Positions 1-13,088 of a stretch of DNA of 64,000 nucleotides are shown here, in pieces. This DNA comes from Paenibacillus sp. PAMC 26794 (GTDB lineage: Bacteria > Bacillota > Bacilli > Paenibacillales > Paenibacillaceae). The stretch spans positions 1 to 64,000 of the forward strand of contig NZ_ANHX01000012.1 of assembly GCF_000316035.1 (NCBI RefSeq), given 5' to 3'. Every line of letters starts with the position of its first letter. The first letter of the stretch is position 1. A program made the translations under genes and the position numbers. The notes under the pieces are model-generated. The model ran no database searches and was not told the DNA's origin. It saw only the letters and a program-made list of their open reading frames with translations.

Positions 1-1063
1 CTCTTAGTCGAGATCGTCCACGCTTGGTAATGCCAGTTTTACCCTTACGCTTACCAGAACTATTTTCTTTTAAATTCAAGCCCGCCAACCGGATGATTTG
101 TTGTCCGTGGTCGTAATGACTCAGATCGCCAACCTCAGCCAGAAATCCTGCAACGGTAACCGCGCCAACGCCTGGTATATTCAACATCTGCGTTGTTCCC
201 GGGATCTCACTCAAAATGTCCATGACCTGATTCATGGTCGTTTCCACCTGTTTAGAGAAAAGCTCAACCTGGTCGAGCAAGCTCAGAAGCTCCAGTCTCG
301 CAGCTCGTAACCCTTGGGTAAGCCCGATGGATATCCCGGCTGTCGCAAAGAGCTTTTCCGCTCTCTTGATACCGACTCCACGCTTCACTTCCGTTCTCCA
401 GTGTGCGAGAACGCCTCTGGCGCCTGTAGAGACGATCTCTTCCGGTGTCGGAAACTGGCGCATTGTCATCAAGGAAGTTTTGCCTTCCCAATCTTTAAAC
501 ACGCTCAAATACTCTGGAAAATAGCGGTCGAACCAGTTATGCACACGGGCCTTGACTTGGTTTAAACTCACCATAACCTTCTCACGGAAATTCATGAGGA
601 TGCGTAATTCGGCATATTCCATCGCCGGCAATTTGGGCTCCGAATACTTCCCGTTTCGAATGAGATCTGCAATGACTTTGGCATCCTTATAGTCACTCTT
701 CGTCGGCGAGTTATCCTCAATTTCCTTGCTCTTGTTTACATGATGCGGGTTCACAATGACGATCTCGATATCTCGAGCTTCCAGAAAAGCAGCTAGCGGA
801 AACCAGTAGTGCCCGGTAGGCTCAATTCCGAAAACAATGTCCGTTTTCAGATGAACCTCCTGAAGTTCTTTCATCCATGTTACTAGCTTCGTTAACCCTT
901 CCTGATCGTTGTGGAACACGCAGTCTTTTCCTAATTCAATGCCACGGAAATCTACCGCTCTAGCTACGTGAATCTTTTTGGCAATGTCTGCTCCAATGAC
1001 TAACGTATCTTCTGTAATTCGCGTAATCCGTTGATTCTGTTTCTGTTTCATCTTATACTTCAT
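1..1063 (-). CDS. IS110-family transposase (DEDD recombinase), 3' end outside window
   Basis: About 354 residues are visible, read from the ATG at 1063 with no stop before the window edge. The N-terminal RuvC-like DEDD domain shows the family signatures: Asp in VIGADIAKK, Glu in GIEPTGHYW, and the Asp pair in KSDYKDAKVIADL. The C-terminal transposase_20 half begins with the helix-hairpin-helix segment IPGVGAVTVAGFLAEVGDLS, followed by the serine-rich stretch LKENSSGKRKGKTGI. IS110 enzymes cut and join DNA guided by a bridge RNA transcribed from a noncoding end of the element. The frame is intact over the visible part, so the copy may be active. An AGAGG run at 1072-1076 lies just upstream of the ATG. 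Confidence 0.93.
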   Translation of the reverse strand, partial: MKYKMKQKQNQRITRITEDTLVIGADIAKKIHVARAVDFRGIELGKDCVFHNDQEGLTKLVTWMKELQEVHLKTDIVFGIEPTGHYWFPLAAFLEARDIEIVIVNPHHVNKSKEIEDNSPTKSDYKDAKVIADLIRNGKYSEPKLPAMEYAELRILMNFREKVMVSLNQVKARVHNWFDRYFPEYLSVFKDWEGKTSLMTMRQFPTPEEIVSTGARGVLAHWRTEVKRGVGIKRAEKLFATAGISIGLTQGLRAARLELLSLLDQVELFSKQVETTMNQVMDILSEIPGTTQMLNIPGVGAVTVAGFLAEVGDLSHYDHGQQIIRLAGLNLKENSSGKRKGKTGITKRGRSRLR

Positions 1064-1140
1064 GATGTGCGCCTCTTTTCGTATGTGGGTATTGTTCTTG
1101 TCGGAACGACGATTCCCAGTATACTAAAGGCGCATTTTTT
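1..1140 (-). mobile_element. IS110-family insertion sequence, partial
   Basis: One end of an IS110-type element. It comprises the transposase gene and a short noncoding end; the other end lies left of the window. The outer boundary near 1140 is an estimate, because IS110 elements usually lack clear terminal inverted repeats and none is obvious here. Between the transposase start and this boundary is a 7-bp inverted repeat, TGCGCCT at 1068-1074 and AGGCGCA at 1128-1134. It could fold the leader RNA. Confidence 0.8.
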
Positions 1141-1341
1141 ATTCAAAGTTCAAATTACTTCATTACAGGAATAGCTCCTCGTAACGATATAAGTTCATTA
1201 TAGGTGAGTGGGCTGAAATCGGAATGTGTGATAGTTTTCAATACATGTCATATCGTACGGTAGTTAACAATAGATAATTCCTTTGATATGATAGTGAAAA
1301 ATCAGGGATGTCATAAAGTGGAGAGGATTAGGTTGGATTAG

Positions 1342-2193
1342 ATGCATACAGGAACTGTAAATATGAGTATAATCGACGAACTTTCGGAGTATATCACACT
1401 TCGCATGAGTTCTTATTTGGAACAAACGCACGACAGTAATTGGACGGAGCACAAGTCTCATTCCGATTATGATCTGTGGTTCATTACAGCAGGCTCCGTG
1501 CAGATTACCATCGATGGAATCGAGCATATGGCAGAAGCGGGTGACGTGGTGTTTTTTTATCCGGATATGCCCTATATTGCTTCCACGACCGGAGAGTTGT
1601 GCCGATTCGTATACATGCACTTTGATTTCAGCATCGCTGAGCAAAAGCGAATTCTCGGCGAGTTTCAACTCCCGGGCATTGTACCTGGAAACTTGATCCA
1701 GGATGAATCAACACTGTTCACCTCGTCTTATCAAAGATTCAAGCAGAGTAGCGGTGCTTCCGCCAGTCCACTTTACTTGAAAGCCTCTCTGCTTCTTGTC
1801 ATCGCCAAAATTTTGGAATTACATAGGCAAGGGCTGTATCACGGTGAGTTTCTGAAAGACCGAAAACCGAGGAAAATCGAAGGAAGTCTGGAGGTTCTGC
1901 AGAACGTGTTCCCATACGTGGACGCGAATCTGCATCGTACCATCCGAGTTAACGAACTTGCGGCTATTGCTGGCGTCTCTGAGAAATATTTTATTTCTTT
2001 GTTCAAAAAAATTCTGGGTATTACACCAGGGCAGTACATCAATCAAATCAAAATGAATCGGGCCAGAGACTATCTGTATGAGAAAAAATATACGATTCAA
2101 CAAATTGCCGGATTTTTGGGCTATCCCGATCCCTTTACGTTTTCCAAAGCATTCAAAAAATTTTACAACGTGCCTCCTTCCAAATTTGAATAG
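1342..2193 (+). CDS. AraC-family transcriptional regulator with cupin sensor domain
   Basis: 283 residues. The N-terminal half is a cupin-like sugar-sensing domain (DYDLWFITAGSVQITIDG, then an HMAEAGDVVFFYPDMPY strand). The last 100 residues carry two helix-turn-helix units: NELAAIAGVSEKYFISLFKK, and TIQQIAGFLGYPDPFTFSKAFKK followed by the usual PSKFE end. Such proteins activate nearby sugar-use genes on binding an inducer. The start is uncertain: the ATG at 1342 has only a distant GGAGAGG, while the ATG at 1363 has AGGA nine bases upstream. The gene stands alone between an IS element and a broken gene, so its original target may have been lost. Confidence 0.87.
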   Translation: MHTGTVNMSIIDELSEYITLRMSSYLEQTHDSNWTEHKSHSDYDLWFITAGSVQITIDGIEHMAEAGDVVFFYPDMPYIASTTGELCRFVYMHFDFSIAEQKRILGEFQLPGIVPGNLIQDESTLFTSSYQRFKQSSGASASPLYLKASLLLVIAKILELHRQGLYHGEFLKDRKPRKIEGSLEVLQNVFPYVDANLHRTIRVNELAAIAGVSEKYFISLFKKILGITPGQYINQIKMNRARDYLYEKKYTIQQIAGFLGYPDPFTFSKAFKKFYNVPPSKFE

Positions 2194-2205
2194 AGTCCTT
2201 TAGAC

Positions 2206-2248
2206 AAACAAAGAGGCAACCGGTTGATCCGACTACCTCTTTGTTTTG
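2206..2248 (+). terminator. Rho-independent terminator after the AraC regulator
   Basis: Stem arms CAAAGAGG (2209-2216) and CCTCTTTG (2236-2243) followed by TTTT, 13 bases after the stop codon of the upstream gene. Confidence 0.75.
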
Positions 2249-2287
2249 GTTGTTCAATAATTATTCATGGTTGGGATAAGCGGCCCT

Positions 2288-2659
2288 TCAGGGTTCCTGA
2301 TCTTCAAAAGGAGCTTCAGTGGAATACATCTCATGGAAAAATCCCTTGTATGGTATATCCTCTTCCAACAGATGACCCTTTTTCGAGTTGACTACATTGG
2401 AGACATTTGCACCATGTTCAAACAGATACCGGACATACTCCAGTTCCGCCATGTAATCTTCACGCTTTCTGTCAGGCAATAAAGATACTCGGAGAATTAG
2501 CGATTCATGTCCCTTTTGCTCACAAGTGTAAACGACATTACGCCCACCCTCATGAGGCGGGATAAGATGAATATTGTAACCCTCCAGATGAAACAACTCG
2601 GATACCTGCGACAGTACATGTGTATTGCTAATGTTAACAGCCTCGTTAAAGTTAATCAT
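2288..2659 (-). pseudogene. Truncated phosphotransferase (APH/choline-kinase-like), N-terminal part only
   Basis: 123 residues from the ATG at 2659, which has a GGAGGAG ribosome binding site. The sequence matches the start of small-molecule kinases of the aminoglycoside/homoserine phosphotransferase fold: an N-terminal helix, a Gly-rich strand (PPHEGGRNVVYTCEQKG), and a Lys/Arg-bearing strand followed by EL--V-YL. These enzymes normally run past 300 residues, with a catalytic HGD-type loop and a metal-binding Asp. Both are missing because the frame stops at 2288. I infer a 3'-truncated remnant. No transposon scar is visible at the break. Confidence 0.7.
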
Positions 2660-2847
2660 GATCTCCTCCAGTAAACATTGTCGGGACATTTCCCGCATTG
2701 CAATGTCCACAAAAGGAATCCCTGTAACGCAAATATCCTTCTGTGGACCTAAAGCACAATCATCTTGTTAGACATTGAATTCACTCCTTTTGTTTGGATG
2801 TCACAATTTCACATAATTATTCCTGATTTTACTAGTGTAAAATAAAG

Positions 2848-2868
2848 AACCGCCCATACGGGCGGCGT
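2848..2868 (-). terminator. Terminator hairpin of the bgl operon
   Basis: Arms CCGCCC (2850-2855) and GGGCGG (2860-2865) around a four-base loop. They lie about 20 bases past the GH1 stop and are followed on the minus strand by TTCTTTATTTT. The U tract is interrupted, so termination may be partial. Confidence 0.55.
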
Positions 2869-2886
2869 GTAAGAATTTTTTTATAA

Positions 2887-6334
<3,448 letters not shown>

Positions 6335-6353
6335 GTTGCTTCCTCCTTTTTTG

Positions 6354-6413
6354 GCGAAAAAAAAACCAAATGTAATACCGGCCCGCCACAGATGCGGAGT
6401 CGGAAACATTTGG
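6354..6413 (-). terminator. Conditional terminator in the bglP leader
   Basis: Minus-strand arms CCAAATG (complement of 6407-6413) and CATTTGG (complement of 6366-6372), followed by a run of about nine U. The 5' arm overlaps the end of the RAT sequence, so RAT folding and terminator folding exclude each other. Confidence 0.8.
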
Positions 6414-6441
6414 TGGTGCCTGATCGAATCAGTAACACTCC
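6412..6441 (-). promoter_or_regulatory. RAT (ribonucleic antiterminator) upstream of bglP
   Basis: The minus strand reads GGAGTGTTACTGATTCGATC followed by AGGCACCACC. This is the classic BglG/LicT-family RAT hairpin, with its two asymmetric internal loops. Binding of the LicT dimer stabilises it and prevents the overlapping terminator. Confidence 0.85.
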
Positions 6442-6492
6442 ATATTCAATTCATATTGATGATGGTATAACTTCAAACAGGTTGTATGGAGA

Positions 6493-7341
6493 TCAATCCG
6501 TATCGGTACGGGATGTCACTCTCTCGATGTGGATCATGAGATATACCATCTCATCGGGAGTAATCACGAATCCGCGTTGCTGCTCCATCGCCTCCTTTAT
6601 TTTGAGTGCGCATTGGAAACTGAAAGGATATCGCTCCGACAATACATCATATAGAAATTGCTGATCTTTAAACGAGAGCACTTCCCGGTTCAATTGACGA
6701 ACAATGAAGTATCTCAGATGGGTGATGAACCTGGAAAAATCAGCAGATTCCTGATTCAGTGTCATCCTAAAATGTTCCGTCATGATACCTAAAATGTCGT
6801 TAATCATCTGTGTAATTTTAATTGTTTGGTTCATACTGCCCGAGTCGAATTGTGAGTTCACGAAGTGAAGGGCAATAGAGCTTGATTCACCAGATGGCAA
6901 TGCGACTAGAAAAGCATCATTGATTTTTTGAACTGCCCATTCTCCGGCACGGTATTCGGCAGGATATAGATGGCGAATGTCCCAATGAAGCGGATTTTGC
7001 ACATCCACGCCTTTTTTGAAACGATCCAGCGCAAAATGAATATGGTCCGCAAGTGTTAACAGGATCGAGTCATTCAGCTTTTTTCCGATCATCGTCTTGC
7101 CTTCTTCAATAATCTGATCCGTAATGTCGATGACTTGCAGAGGGATATCACTGAGAAATTGCTCAACTCGCTGATATTTATCATTCGAGCCAATTCGGAA
7201 CATTTTCTGGATCTGGCTCTGCTCAATCGGCTGTCCTTTTACTTTTTTGAAGCCAACACCCGTTCCGATGACAATGACTTCGCAGCCTTCGGCGTCTTCC
7301 GCCAGTGCGATGTTGTTATTTAACGATTTTTTAAACCTCAT
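6493..7341 (-). CDS. licT: BglG/LicT-family transcription antiterminator
   Basis: 282 residues. An N-terminal CAT RNA-binding domain of about 56 residues (MRFKKSLNNNIALAEDAEG ... VIGTGVGFKK) is followed by two PRD domains. Conserved phosphorylatable His residues are visible in LADHIHFALDRF, RHLYPAEYRAGEWAV, HLRYF and MIHIERV. In this family, PTS-dependent phosphorylation of the PRDs controls dimerisation and RAT binding. The start at 7341 is chosen because GGGGGTGAT precedes it. Its own leader holds a second RAT and terminator, so the gene is autoregulated and cotranscribed towards bglP. Confidence 0.92.
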   Translation of the reverse strand: MRFKKSLNNNIALAEDAEGCEVIVIGTGVGFKKVKGQPIEQSQIQKMFRIGSNDKYQRVEQFLSDIPLQVIDITDQIIEEGKTMIGKKLNDSILLTLADHIHFALDRFKKGVDVQNPLHWDIRHLYPAEYRAGEWAVQKINDAFLVALPSGESSSIALHFVNSQFDSGSMNQTIKITQMINDILGIMTEHFRMTLNQESADFSRFITHLRYFIVRQLNREVLSFKDQQFLYDVLSERYPFSFQCALKIKEAMEQQRGFVITPDEMVYLMIHIERVTSRTDTD

Positions 7342-7361
7342 GATGCAATCACCCCCAGTAT

Positions 7362-7431
7362 GCAAAAAGCACCACCAATGTCCAATACACAAGTAATAAA
7401 CAAACTTGTGAAATCCAGACTTTGGTGGTGC
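7362..7431 (-). terminator. Conditional terminator in the licT leader
   Basis: Ten-base arms GCACCACCAA (minus strand, complement of 7422-7431) and TTGGTGGTGC (complement of 7369-7378), followed by TTTTTG. The 5' arm is the tail of the RAT. Confidence 0.8.
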
Positions 7432-7453
7432 CTGATCGAATCAGTGACACTCC
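7424..7453 (-). promoter_or_regulatory. RAT upstream of licT
   Basis: The minus strand reads GGAGTGTCACTGATTCGATC then AGGCACCACC. It differs from the bglP RAT by a single base (C for T at position 8), so one antiterminator can serve both. Confidence 0.85.
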
Positions 7454-7467
7454 TTATATAGCTGTAT

Positions 7468-7496
7468 CTTATATCAGCTATGTAATCGTTGTCAAT
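7468..7496 (-). promoter_or_regulatory. licT promoter with overlapping cre box
   Basis: On the minus strand a TTGACA -35 box (complement of 7490-7495) and a TATAAG -10 box (complement of 7468-7473) are 16 bases apart. The plus-strand sequence TGTAATCGTTGTCA at 7481-7494 is a full match to the CcpA site consensus TGTAANCGNTNNCA and covers most of the -35 box. Glucose repression of the operon is the likely outcome. Confidence 0.75.
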
Positions 7497-7573
7497 ACCA
7501 TTACTCTGGAATTGTTCTGCATGTGGTTCATCGTGGAACTTTCCCTCTATAAACTGACATCAAAACGAAAATC

Positions 7574-8506
7574 CTATTCGTCTGGAGTTTTATTTTCCTG
7601 AGCATCATAATAGTATCGAATCAGAATATCCTGATCATAGTTGCCAAAACCTTTGCCAAACAGGGTAAGCCCGCCTCGTCCAGCTACGCCCTCTTCCGGC
7701 TTCAATCCAAAGGTCCAATAGGTGGATGCATCCAGATTCAGGTCTTGAACGCGCACGTCCGAGATGCGCTGACCATCAATAAACGTGCCCTCCCCGTTAA
7801 TACGCAGCATTTTCAATACACCATACTGGTTGACATCCAGCTTCCACCATAGTGGCGTATGTTTACCTTTCCGATCCCCGAAATCACCAGGGCTTGTCCA
7901 AGTACCGAGGTCATTGCCGTTAAGGGTAAAGCGAATATCTGACGGCCAGTTTTCGTTCACCTTTGGTGCTTCCGAGCTTAATTCAAGGGAAATTTCAATC
8001 TCTCGAAGATGCTGATCATTATACAGATAATTGGGAATCTTATATTCAAGAAAACCTCGTGCCATCCAAAGGATTCCCGCGTTCACCCGATCCGGGTCCA
8101 TAAAGCAGGCCGGTGTGTCGTACTGTCCAATCATCTGCGTAGTTGTCGCAATCCCGCAGGTCGGCCACGCTTCATAATCTGTATACTGACCTACCGGTAT
8201 GGATATTTCATGGTAAGGAGCATCAACAGGCTCTGGTGACAGGTTAATAGTCATGAACTCTCGTACGATAAAACAGTATTTATAGGTTCCACCGTTCTCC
8301 CGTTTCATTCGGCTACCGACAATTCCGGCTTTTTGCAGCTTACTTACATGTGTACTTACAATAGCTTTGCTCAGAAAAAGCTCTTGGGCAAGCGCATTGA
8401 TATGCATTTCCCTGTTTTGTAGCAGCAGGCGCACAATGTTTAAACGGGCTTCACTTGCCAGTGCCTCGTAAATTAGCAATGAAGCTGCATCTGTCCCAAG
8501 CATCAT
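7574..8506 (-). CDS. ArsR-like winged-helix regulator with large C-terminal domain
   Basis: 310 residues. Residues about 10-85 are an ArsR-type winged helix (LASEARLNIVRLLLQ, then INALAQELFLSKAIVSTHVS as recognition helices). The remaining 220 residues form a beta-rich domain I do not recognise with confidence. It contains SLELSSEAPKVNENWPSDI and resembles a carbohydrate-binding or jelly-roll fold more than the metal sites of ordinary 100-residue ArsR proteins. No Cys-pair metal motif is visible in the recognition helix. It is divergent from the GH51 gene, so control of arabinoside use is the likely role. The ATG at 8506 has AAGGA ten bases upstream; the GTG at 8515 is too close to it. Confidence 0.8.
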   Translation of the reverse strand: MMLGTDAASLLIYEALASEARLNIVRLLLQNREMHINALAQELFLSKAIVSTHVSKLQKAGIVGSRMKRENGGTYKYCFIVREFMTINLSPEPVDAPYHEISIPVGQYTDYEAWPTCGIATTTQMIGQYDTPACFMDPDRVNAGILWMARGFLEYKIPNYLYNDQHLREIEISLELSSEAPKVNENWPSDIRFTLNGNDLGTWTSPGDFGDRKGKHTPLWWKLDVNQYGVLKMLRINGEGTFIDGQRISDVRVQDLNLDASTYWTFGLKPEEGVAGRGGLTLFGKGFGNYDQDILIRYYYDAQENKTPDE

Positions 8507-8565
8507 GATGTCCACTTCCTTTTTGAGTAAAATCGATCTATTCCCATTTCAGGATTCGTTATTTT

Positions 8566-10223
<1,658 letters not shown>

Positions 10224-10282
10224 AGGCTTAATAACAGAGGAATAGAATTTTCTCCTACTCTGTAACATCAGCATTGTTTTTC

Positions 10283-10317
10283 GCACCGCGTGCAGCTCCC
10301 TGCGCGCGGTGTTTTTT
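10283..10317 (+). terminator. Rho-independent terminator after abfA
   Basis: GC-rich arms CACCGCG and CGCGGTG, loop of about 14 bases, followed by TTTTTT. Confidence 0.85.
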
Positions 10318-10415
10318 GCTGTATGATGGCAAACGTCCGAACTACATGGTTCCAATGTTAGACGTTTAGCGCGTATTGGAAAACTCAGTTTTTATTCCTC
10401 GAAACGAATGAATTT

Positions 10416-10610
10416 AACGAACACAGGGAGTCTTATTTAACCCGTTTCGGTCGGATTTTAATTCTAACGAACACAGGAGAAGTTATACTGCCGAATCAGC
10501 CCCTTTTTCACACTATATCTTACATTTTGCAGCGAATAGGGTTTGTCATGTTCGTTAGAATTTTGATGGCTTGATATTGACCCGAATAAGGTTTCTGAGG
10601 TTCGTTAGCA
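10416..10610. repeat. Four imperfect TAACGAAC-type intergenic repeats in facing orientation
   Basis: Two direct copies start at 10416 and 10465 (TAACGAACACAGG...). Two inverted copies read on the minus strand from 10557 and 10607 (TAACGAACATGAC..., TAACGAACCTCAG...). Each unit carries about 30 bases of related sequence ending near a TTATT-CG element. The gap 10224-10831 otherwise holds only the abfA terminator; no convincing gene was found. Confidence 0.6.
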
Positions 10611-10831
10611 CTGAGCAAGCATGCGAAATCGAGCTGGTTCGAACCTCATATACAGCATAAGCAAATAAGCCACCCTCCGTTTGGCATACGGAGAGCAGCT
10701 TGCGGTTAAGCATCTAGCGGAGAAGATAAGGAACAGATCAGAAAGAGATCAGATCACCCAACATACTAGCGATACTTCCTTCCCAAATGCAACGAAGGTT
10801 GTGTTCTATTTCACGATTTTCATTTCAAGTA

Positions 10832-11413
10832 TTATCCTTGTTGTGCTTCCTCTTCACCATCGGTTTCAGCCTGAGCTGTTTGGCTTGCTGGAGTCATCAG
10901 CCCTTGAACTGCCCCCATAAATGGCTGAATCTGCTTAATCATGCCATACCCCATTTTGACCACAGGTGTAAACCGCTGGATCATGCCAAACAACCGCATA
11001 CCACCGCCTAACATACCTCCAATCGAGCCTGCACCGCCAAGTCCGCCAAAGCCACCTAACATTGAGCCTAGCATAGGCATGAAAGATGATACCTGAGCTT
11101 GCGGAGACGTTGAACGAGACATCGACCGGGATCGCACCTGCGACTTACGTGTACTGTTCACCCGTTTACGGTTTCGAGAGGAGGCTGTTTTTCTCGTAGC
11201 CCCTGCTTTAGGTTTTGTTTTGCGAGCACTGCCTTCAGATGAGGGTGCTGTGATTGCGGCCTGAGTAAGCTTTCCACCCCCGGTAATCACTACGCCTGTG
11301 AGGTTGACACCAGAGATGTACCCGACGTACGTTTCGCCATTATGAAGAGTCACACAGACTGGACGATCCTTGAGCCGTTTTGCCTTGACGTGTATTTCAT
11401 TGGTCTTAGCCAT
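10832..11413 (-). CDS. Orphan protein: Sm-like N-terminus, Arg/Ser linker, Gly-rich hydrophobic tail
   Basis: 193 residues, not assigned to a family. Residues about 10-45 (DRPVCVTLHNGETYVGYISG) look like the start of an Sm/LSm-type beta fold. Residues 55-100 are basic and Ser/Thr-rich (KTASSRNRKR, VRSRSMSRSTS), like a nucleic-acid or spore-surface tail. Residues 105-170 are Gly/Met-rich and hydrophobic (LGGFGGLGGAGSIGGMLGGG). The end is acidic (ETDGEEEAQQG). This low-complexity build resembles some spore coat-associated proteins, but that is a guess. The ATG at 11413 follows GAGGTG by six bases; the GTG at 11422 lies inside that site. Confidence 0.65.
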   Translation of the reverse strand: MAKTNEIHVKAKRLKDRPVCVTLHNGETYVGYISGVNLTGVVITGGGKLTQAAITAPSSEGSARKTKPKAGATRKTASSRNRKRVNSTRKSQVRSRSMSRSTSPQAQVSSFMPMLGSMLGGFGGLGGAGSIGGMLGGGMRLFGMIQRFTPVVKMGYGMIKQIQPFMGAVQGLMTPASQTAQAETDGEEEAQQG

Positions 11414-11529
11414 GGAATTCACCTCACTTGACTTGATCTACTTCAGTCTACGCAATGGGTGGACGACTTGCCTGTGCGAATAACACATCCGTGTGCCGAA
11501 AGCAGGAAGATTCTGACATGGCTCCTGCC

Positions 11530-12444
11530 TCAGATATGCTCAATATACATCTCATTCAAAATATGACCCATACGATATGTGTGCTCTGCCAATTCAGATT
11601 CCACATATGATTCAATATCACTCTTTTCGATATTGTACAAGACCTCCATTTCTTTAGAAAAAAGAAGGTGTCCCTCATTGATTTTCTGTTCCAACGAGGT
11701 TATCTGTTTGGGTTTCAGATCACCACCGAGCACCTGCTGAAGTGCTTGCACATATGTTTCAAGAGAACGGGCTCCGACAATTTTTATACCCTGGTTCTCT
11801 TCATTCACAATGATAATTGACGGGAAACCTCTAACTCCCAAACTAGCGACATTCTCAAAGTCTTCCTCTAATAACTCTTGTGCAGATTGCTGTGCAGCCG
11901 CCTCAACCACTTCTTTTCCATTCAAGCCCAGTTGATCGACGATATCCGTCAGCACATCATCTTCTCCAATATTTCGATTAAATGCAAACACGGCTTCACG
12001 CGCACGTCTTAAAAAGTCCTGCTCTTTACCAGGGTGTGTACTCTGAATGACCTTAAATACGCGAGATGGGGGATAAGAAGAAAGTATTGGATTATCATGC
12101 CATAAGGAACCGTCGATGGGCATGCGTGAATGCTCACCCACTTCCTTCCAATGCTCTGCAACGTCCGAAGGTTTCTGAATCCCGTTAGCGCCATCCGAGA
12201 AACCATTCCAGTTAGCCAGTAGCCCACCCATTTTGATTTGCAGCGTAAAATAATGGCCGTATTCCTCAATAAACCGATGAAGCACAGGCTCAAGCGCCCA
12301 GCAGTGAGAGCAGATCGGATCTGTTGCGTAATAAAGAGTTATCCTTTTCTCAACGTGATCCAGATTGATTTCTTGCATCGCCTCTTCCTCATTCACACCA
12401 CATACGCCTGTTTCCAGATCACACATCATAGATTCGTTACTCAC
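11530..12444 (-). CDS. DsbA-family thiol oxidoreductase, SpxH/YjbH-like
   Basis: 304 residues, cytoplasmic (no signal peptide). The thioredoxin-fold part has the active site CSHC in YYATDPICSHCWALEPVL and a cis-proline in VRGFPSIII. Similarity to Bacillus YjbH/SpxH, the ClpXP adaptor for Spx, continues with IEEYGHYFTLQIKMGG, DGSLWHDNPILSSYP and a C-terminal helical part. That suggests either an Spx adaptor or a FrnE-type oxidoreductase. An N-terminal stretch with two further Cys (MMCDLETGVCG) could be a metal or redox site. The start is a GTG at 12444. It is divergent from an HxlR-type redox-sensing regulator, which supports a role in thiol or electrophile stress. Confidence 0.82.
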   Translation of the reverse strand: MSNESMMCDLETGVCGVNEEEAMQEINLDHVEKRITLYYATDPICSHCWALEPVLHRFIEEYGHYFTLQIKMGGLLANWNGFSDGANGIQKPSDVAEHWKEVGEHSRMPIDGSLWHDNPILSSYPPSRVFKVIQSTHPGKEQDFLRRAREAVFAFNRNIGEDDVLTDIVDQLGLNGKEVVEAAAQQSAQELLEEDFENVASLGVRGFPSIIIVNEENQGIKIVGARSLETYVQALQQVLGGDLKPKQITSLEQKINEGHLLFSKEMEVLYNIEKSDIESYVESELAEHTYRMGHILNEMYIEHI

Positions 12445-12544
12445 GTTTATCCCGCCTTTACATTGTCTTATGAATTGATTTTCTTGTGTTAGTTTGATTA
12501 TAATGTCTACAATCTTCTGAACAAGTACGATTCTTTTTCTGACT

Positions 12545-12564
12545 TAGTATCAAAAAGTATACTA
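12545..12564. promoter_or_regulatory. Putative HxlR operator
   Basis: Perfect inverted repeat TAGTAT-N8-ATACTA, ending 14 bases before the start codon of the HxlR gene and inside the divergent promoter region. This fits autorepression. Confidence 0.5.
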
Positions 12565-12578
12565 TTGGAGGGTATCAA

Positions 12579-12926
12579 GTGAAATACGAGTTTAATTTCG
12601 ATCAGTTATGTCCAGCGACTTATGCATTTCAGGTCATTGGAGGCAAGTGGAATCTTCCGATCCTGGCAATCCTCAGTGAAAATGACTGTATACGTTACAA
12701 TGAATTAAAAAGAAGACTGCCTGGCATTACCGGAACGATGTTAACGAACTGTTTGAAGGATTTGATTCATTCCGGCATCGTGCATCGGGAGCAATATAAC
12801 GAAGTGCCACCGAGAGTGGAGTATTCGCTCACAGAATCGGGCAAGGAATTGGTTCCCTTAATTGAATCCATGGTAATGTGGGGTCAGAAAAATATGACAG
12901 CAGGTGTGAAGCAACAAGAAATATAA
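12579..12926 (+). CDS. HxlR-family winged-helix transcriptional regulator
   Basis: 115 residues, full length for the family. The N-terminal Cys at residue 11 (FDQLCPATYAFQVIGGKWNL) is in the position of the redox-sensing Cys of YodB and HypR. The winged helix follows: FQVIGGKWNLPILAIL, RYNELKRRLPGITGTMLTN, then the wing REQYNEVPPRVEYSLT. The start is a GTG at 12579 with GGAGGG six bases upstream; the alternative ATG positions lack a site. Such proteins derepress divergent oxidoreductase genes when the Cys is oxidised or alkylated, which suits the SpxH-like neighbour. Confidence 0.9.
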   Translation: MKYEFNFDQLCPATYAFQVIGGKWNLPILAILSENDCIRYNELKRRLPGITGTMLTNCLKDLIHSGIVHREQYNEVPPRVEYSLTESGKELVPLIESMVMWGQKNMTAGVKQQEI

Positions 12927-12997
12927 CACCAGGCCTTATGTAACCCCTTAGTCTAGATGTTCATTTTCTAATCGCTCTGTACACTTTGTTCAACGGC

Positions 12998-13046
12998 AAA
13001 AAGGCTATTTCACTGGACCATCATGTCCTTTGAAATAGCCTTTCCT
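12998..13046. terminator. Bidirectional terminator between HxlR and Nudix genes
   Basis: Thirteen-base arms AAAGGCTATTTCA (13000-13012) and TGAAATAGCCTTT (13031-13043), able to serve both convergent genes. Confidence 0.8.
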
Positions 13047-13088
13047 TTATAAATACAAGACGGCCGCTTGTTTACGACGTGTGCACAT

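Noticed and set aside
10416..10610. CRISPR array
   Set aside because: Only four degenerate units, two in each orientation, with no uniform spacers and no cas genes.
10681..10920. 79-codon plus-strand frame with a hydrophobic stretch
   Set aside because: It has no ribosome binding site and its 3' half overlaps the end of the orphan minus-strand gene. Composition looks like noncoding sequence.
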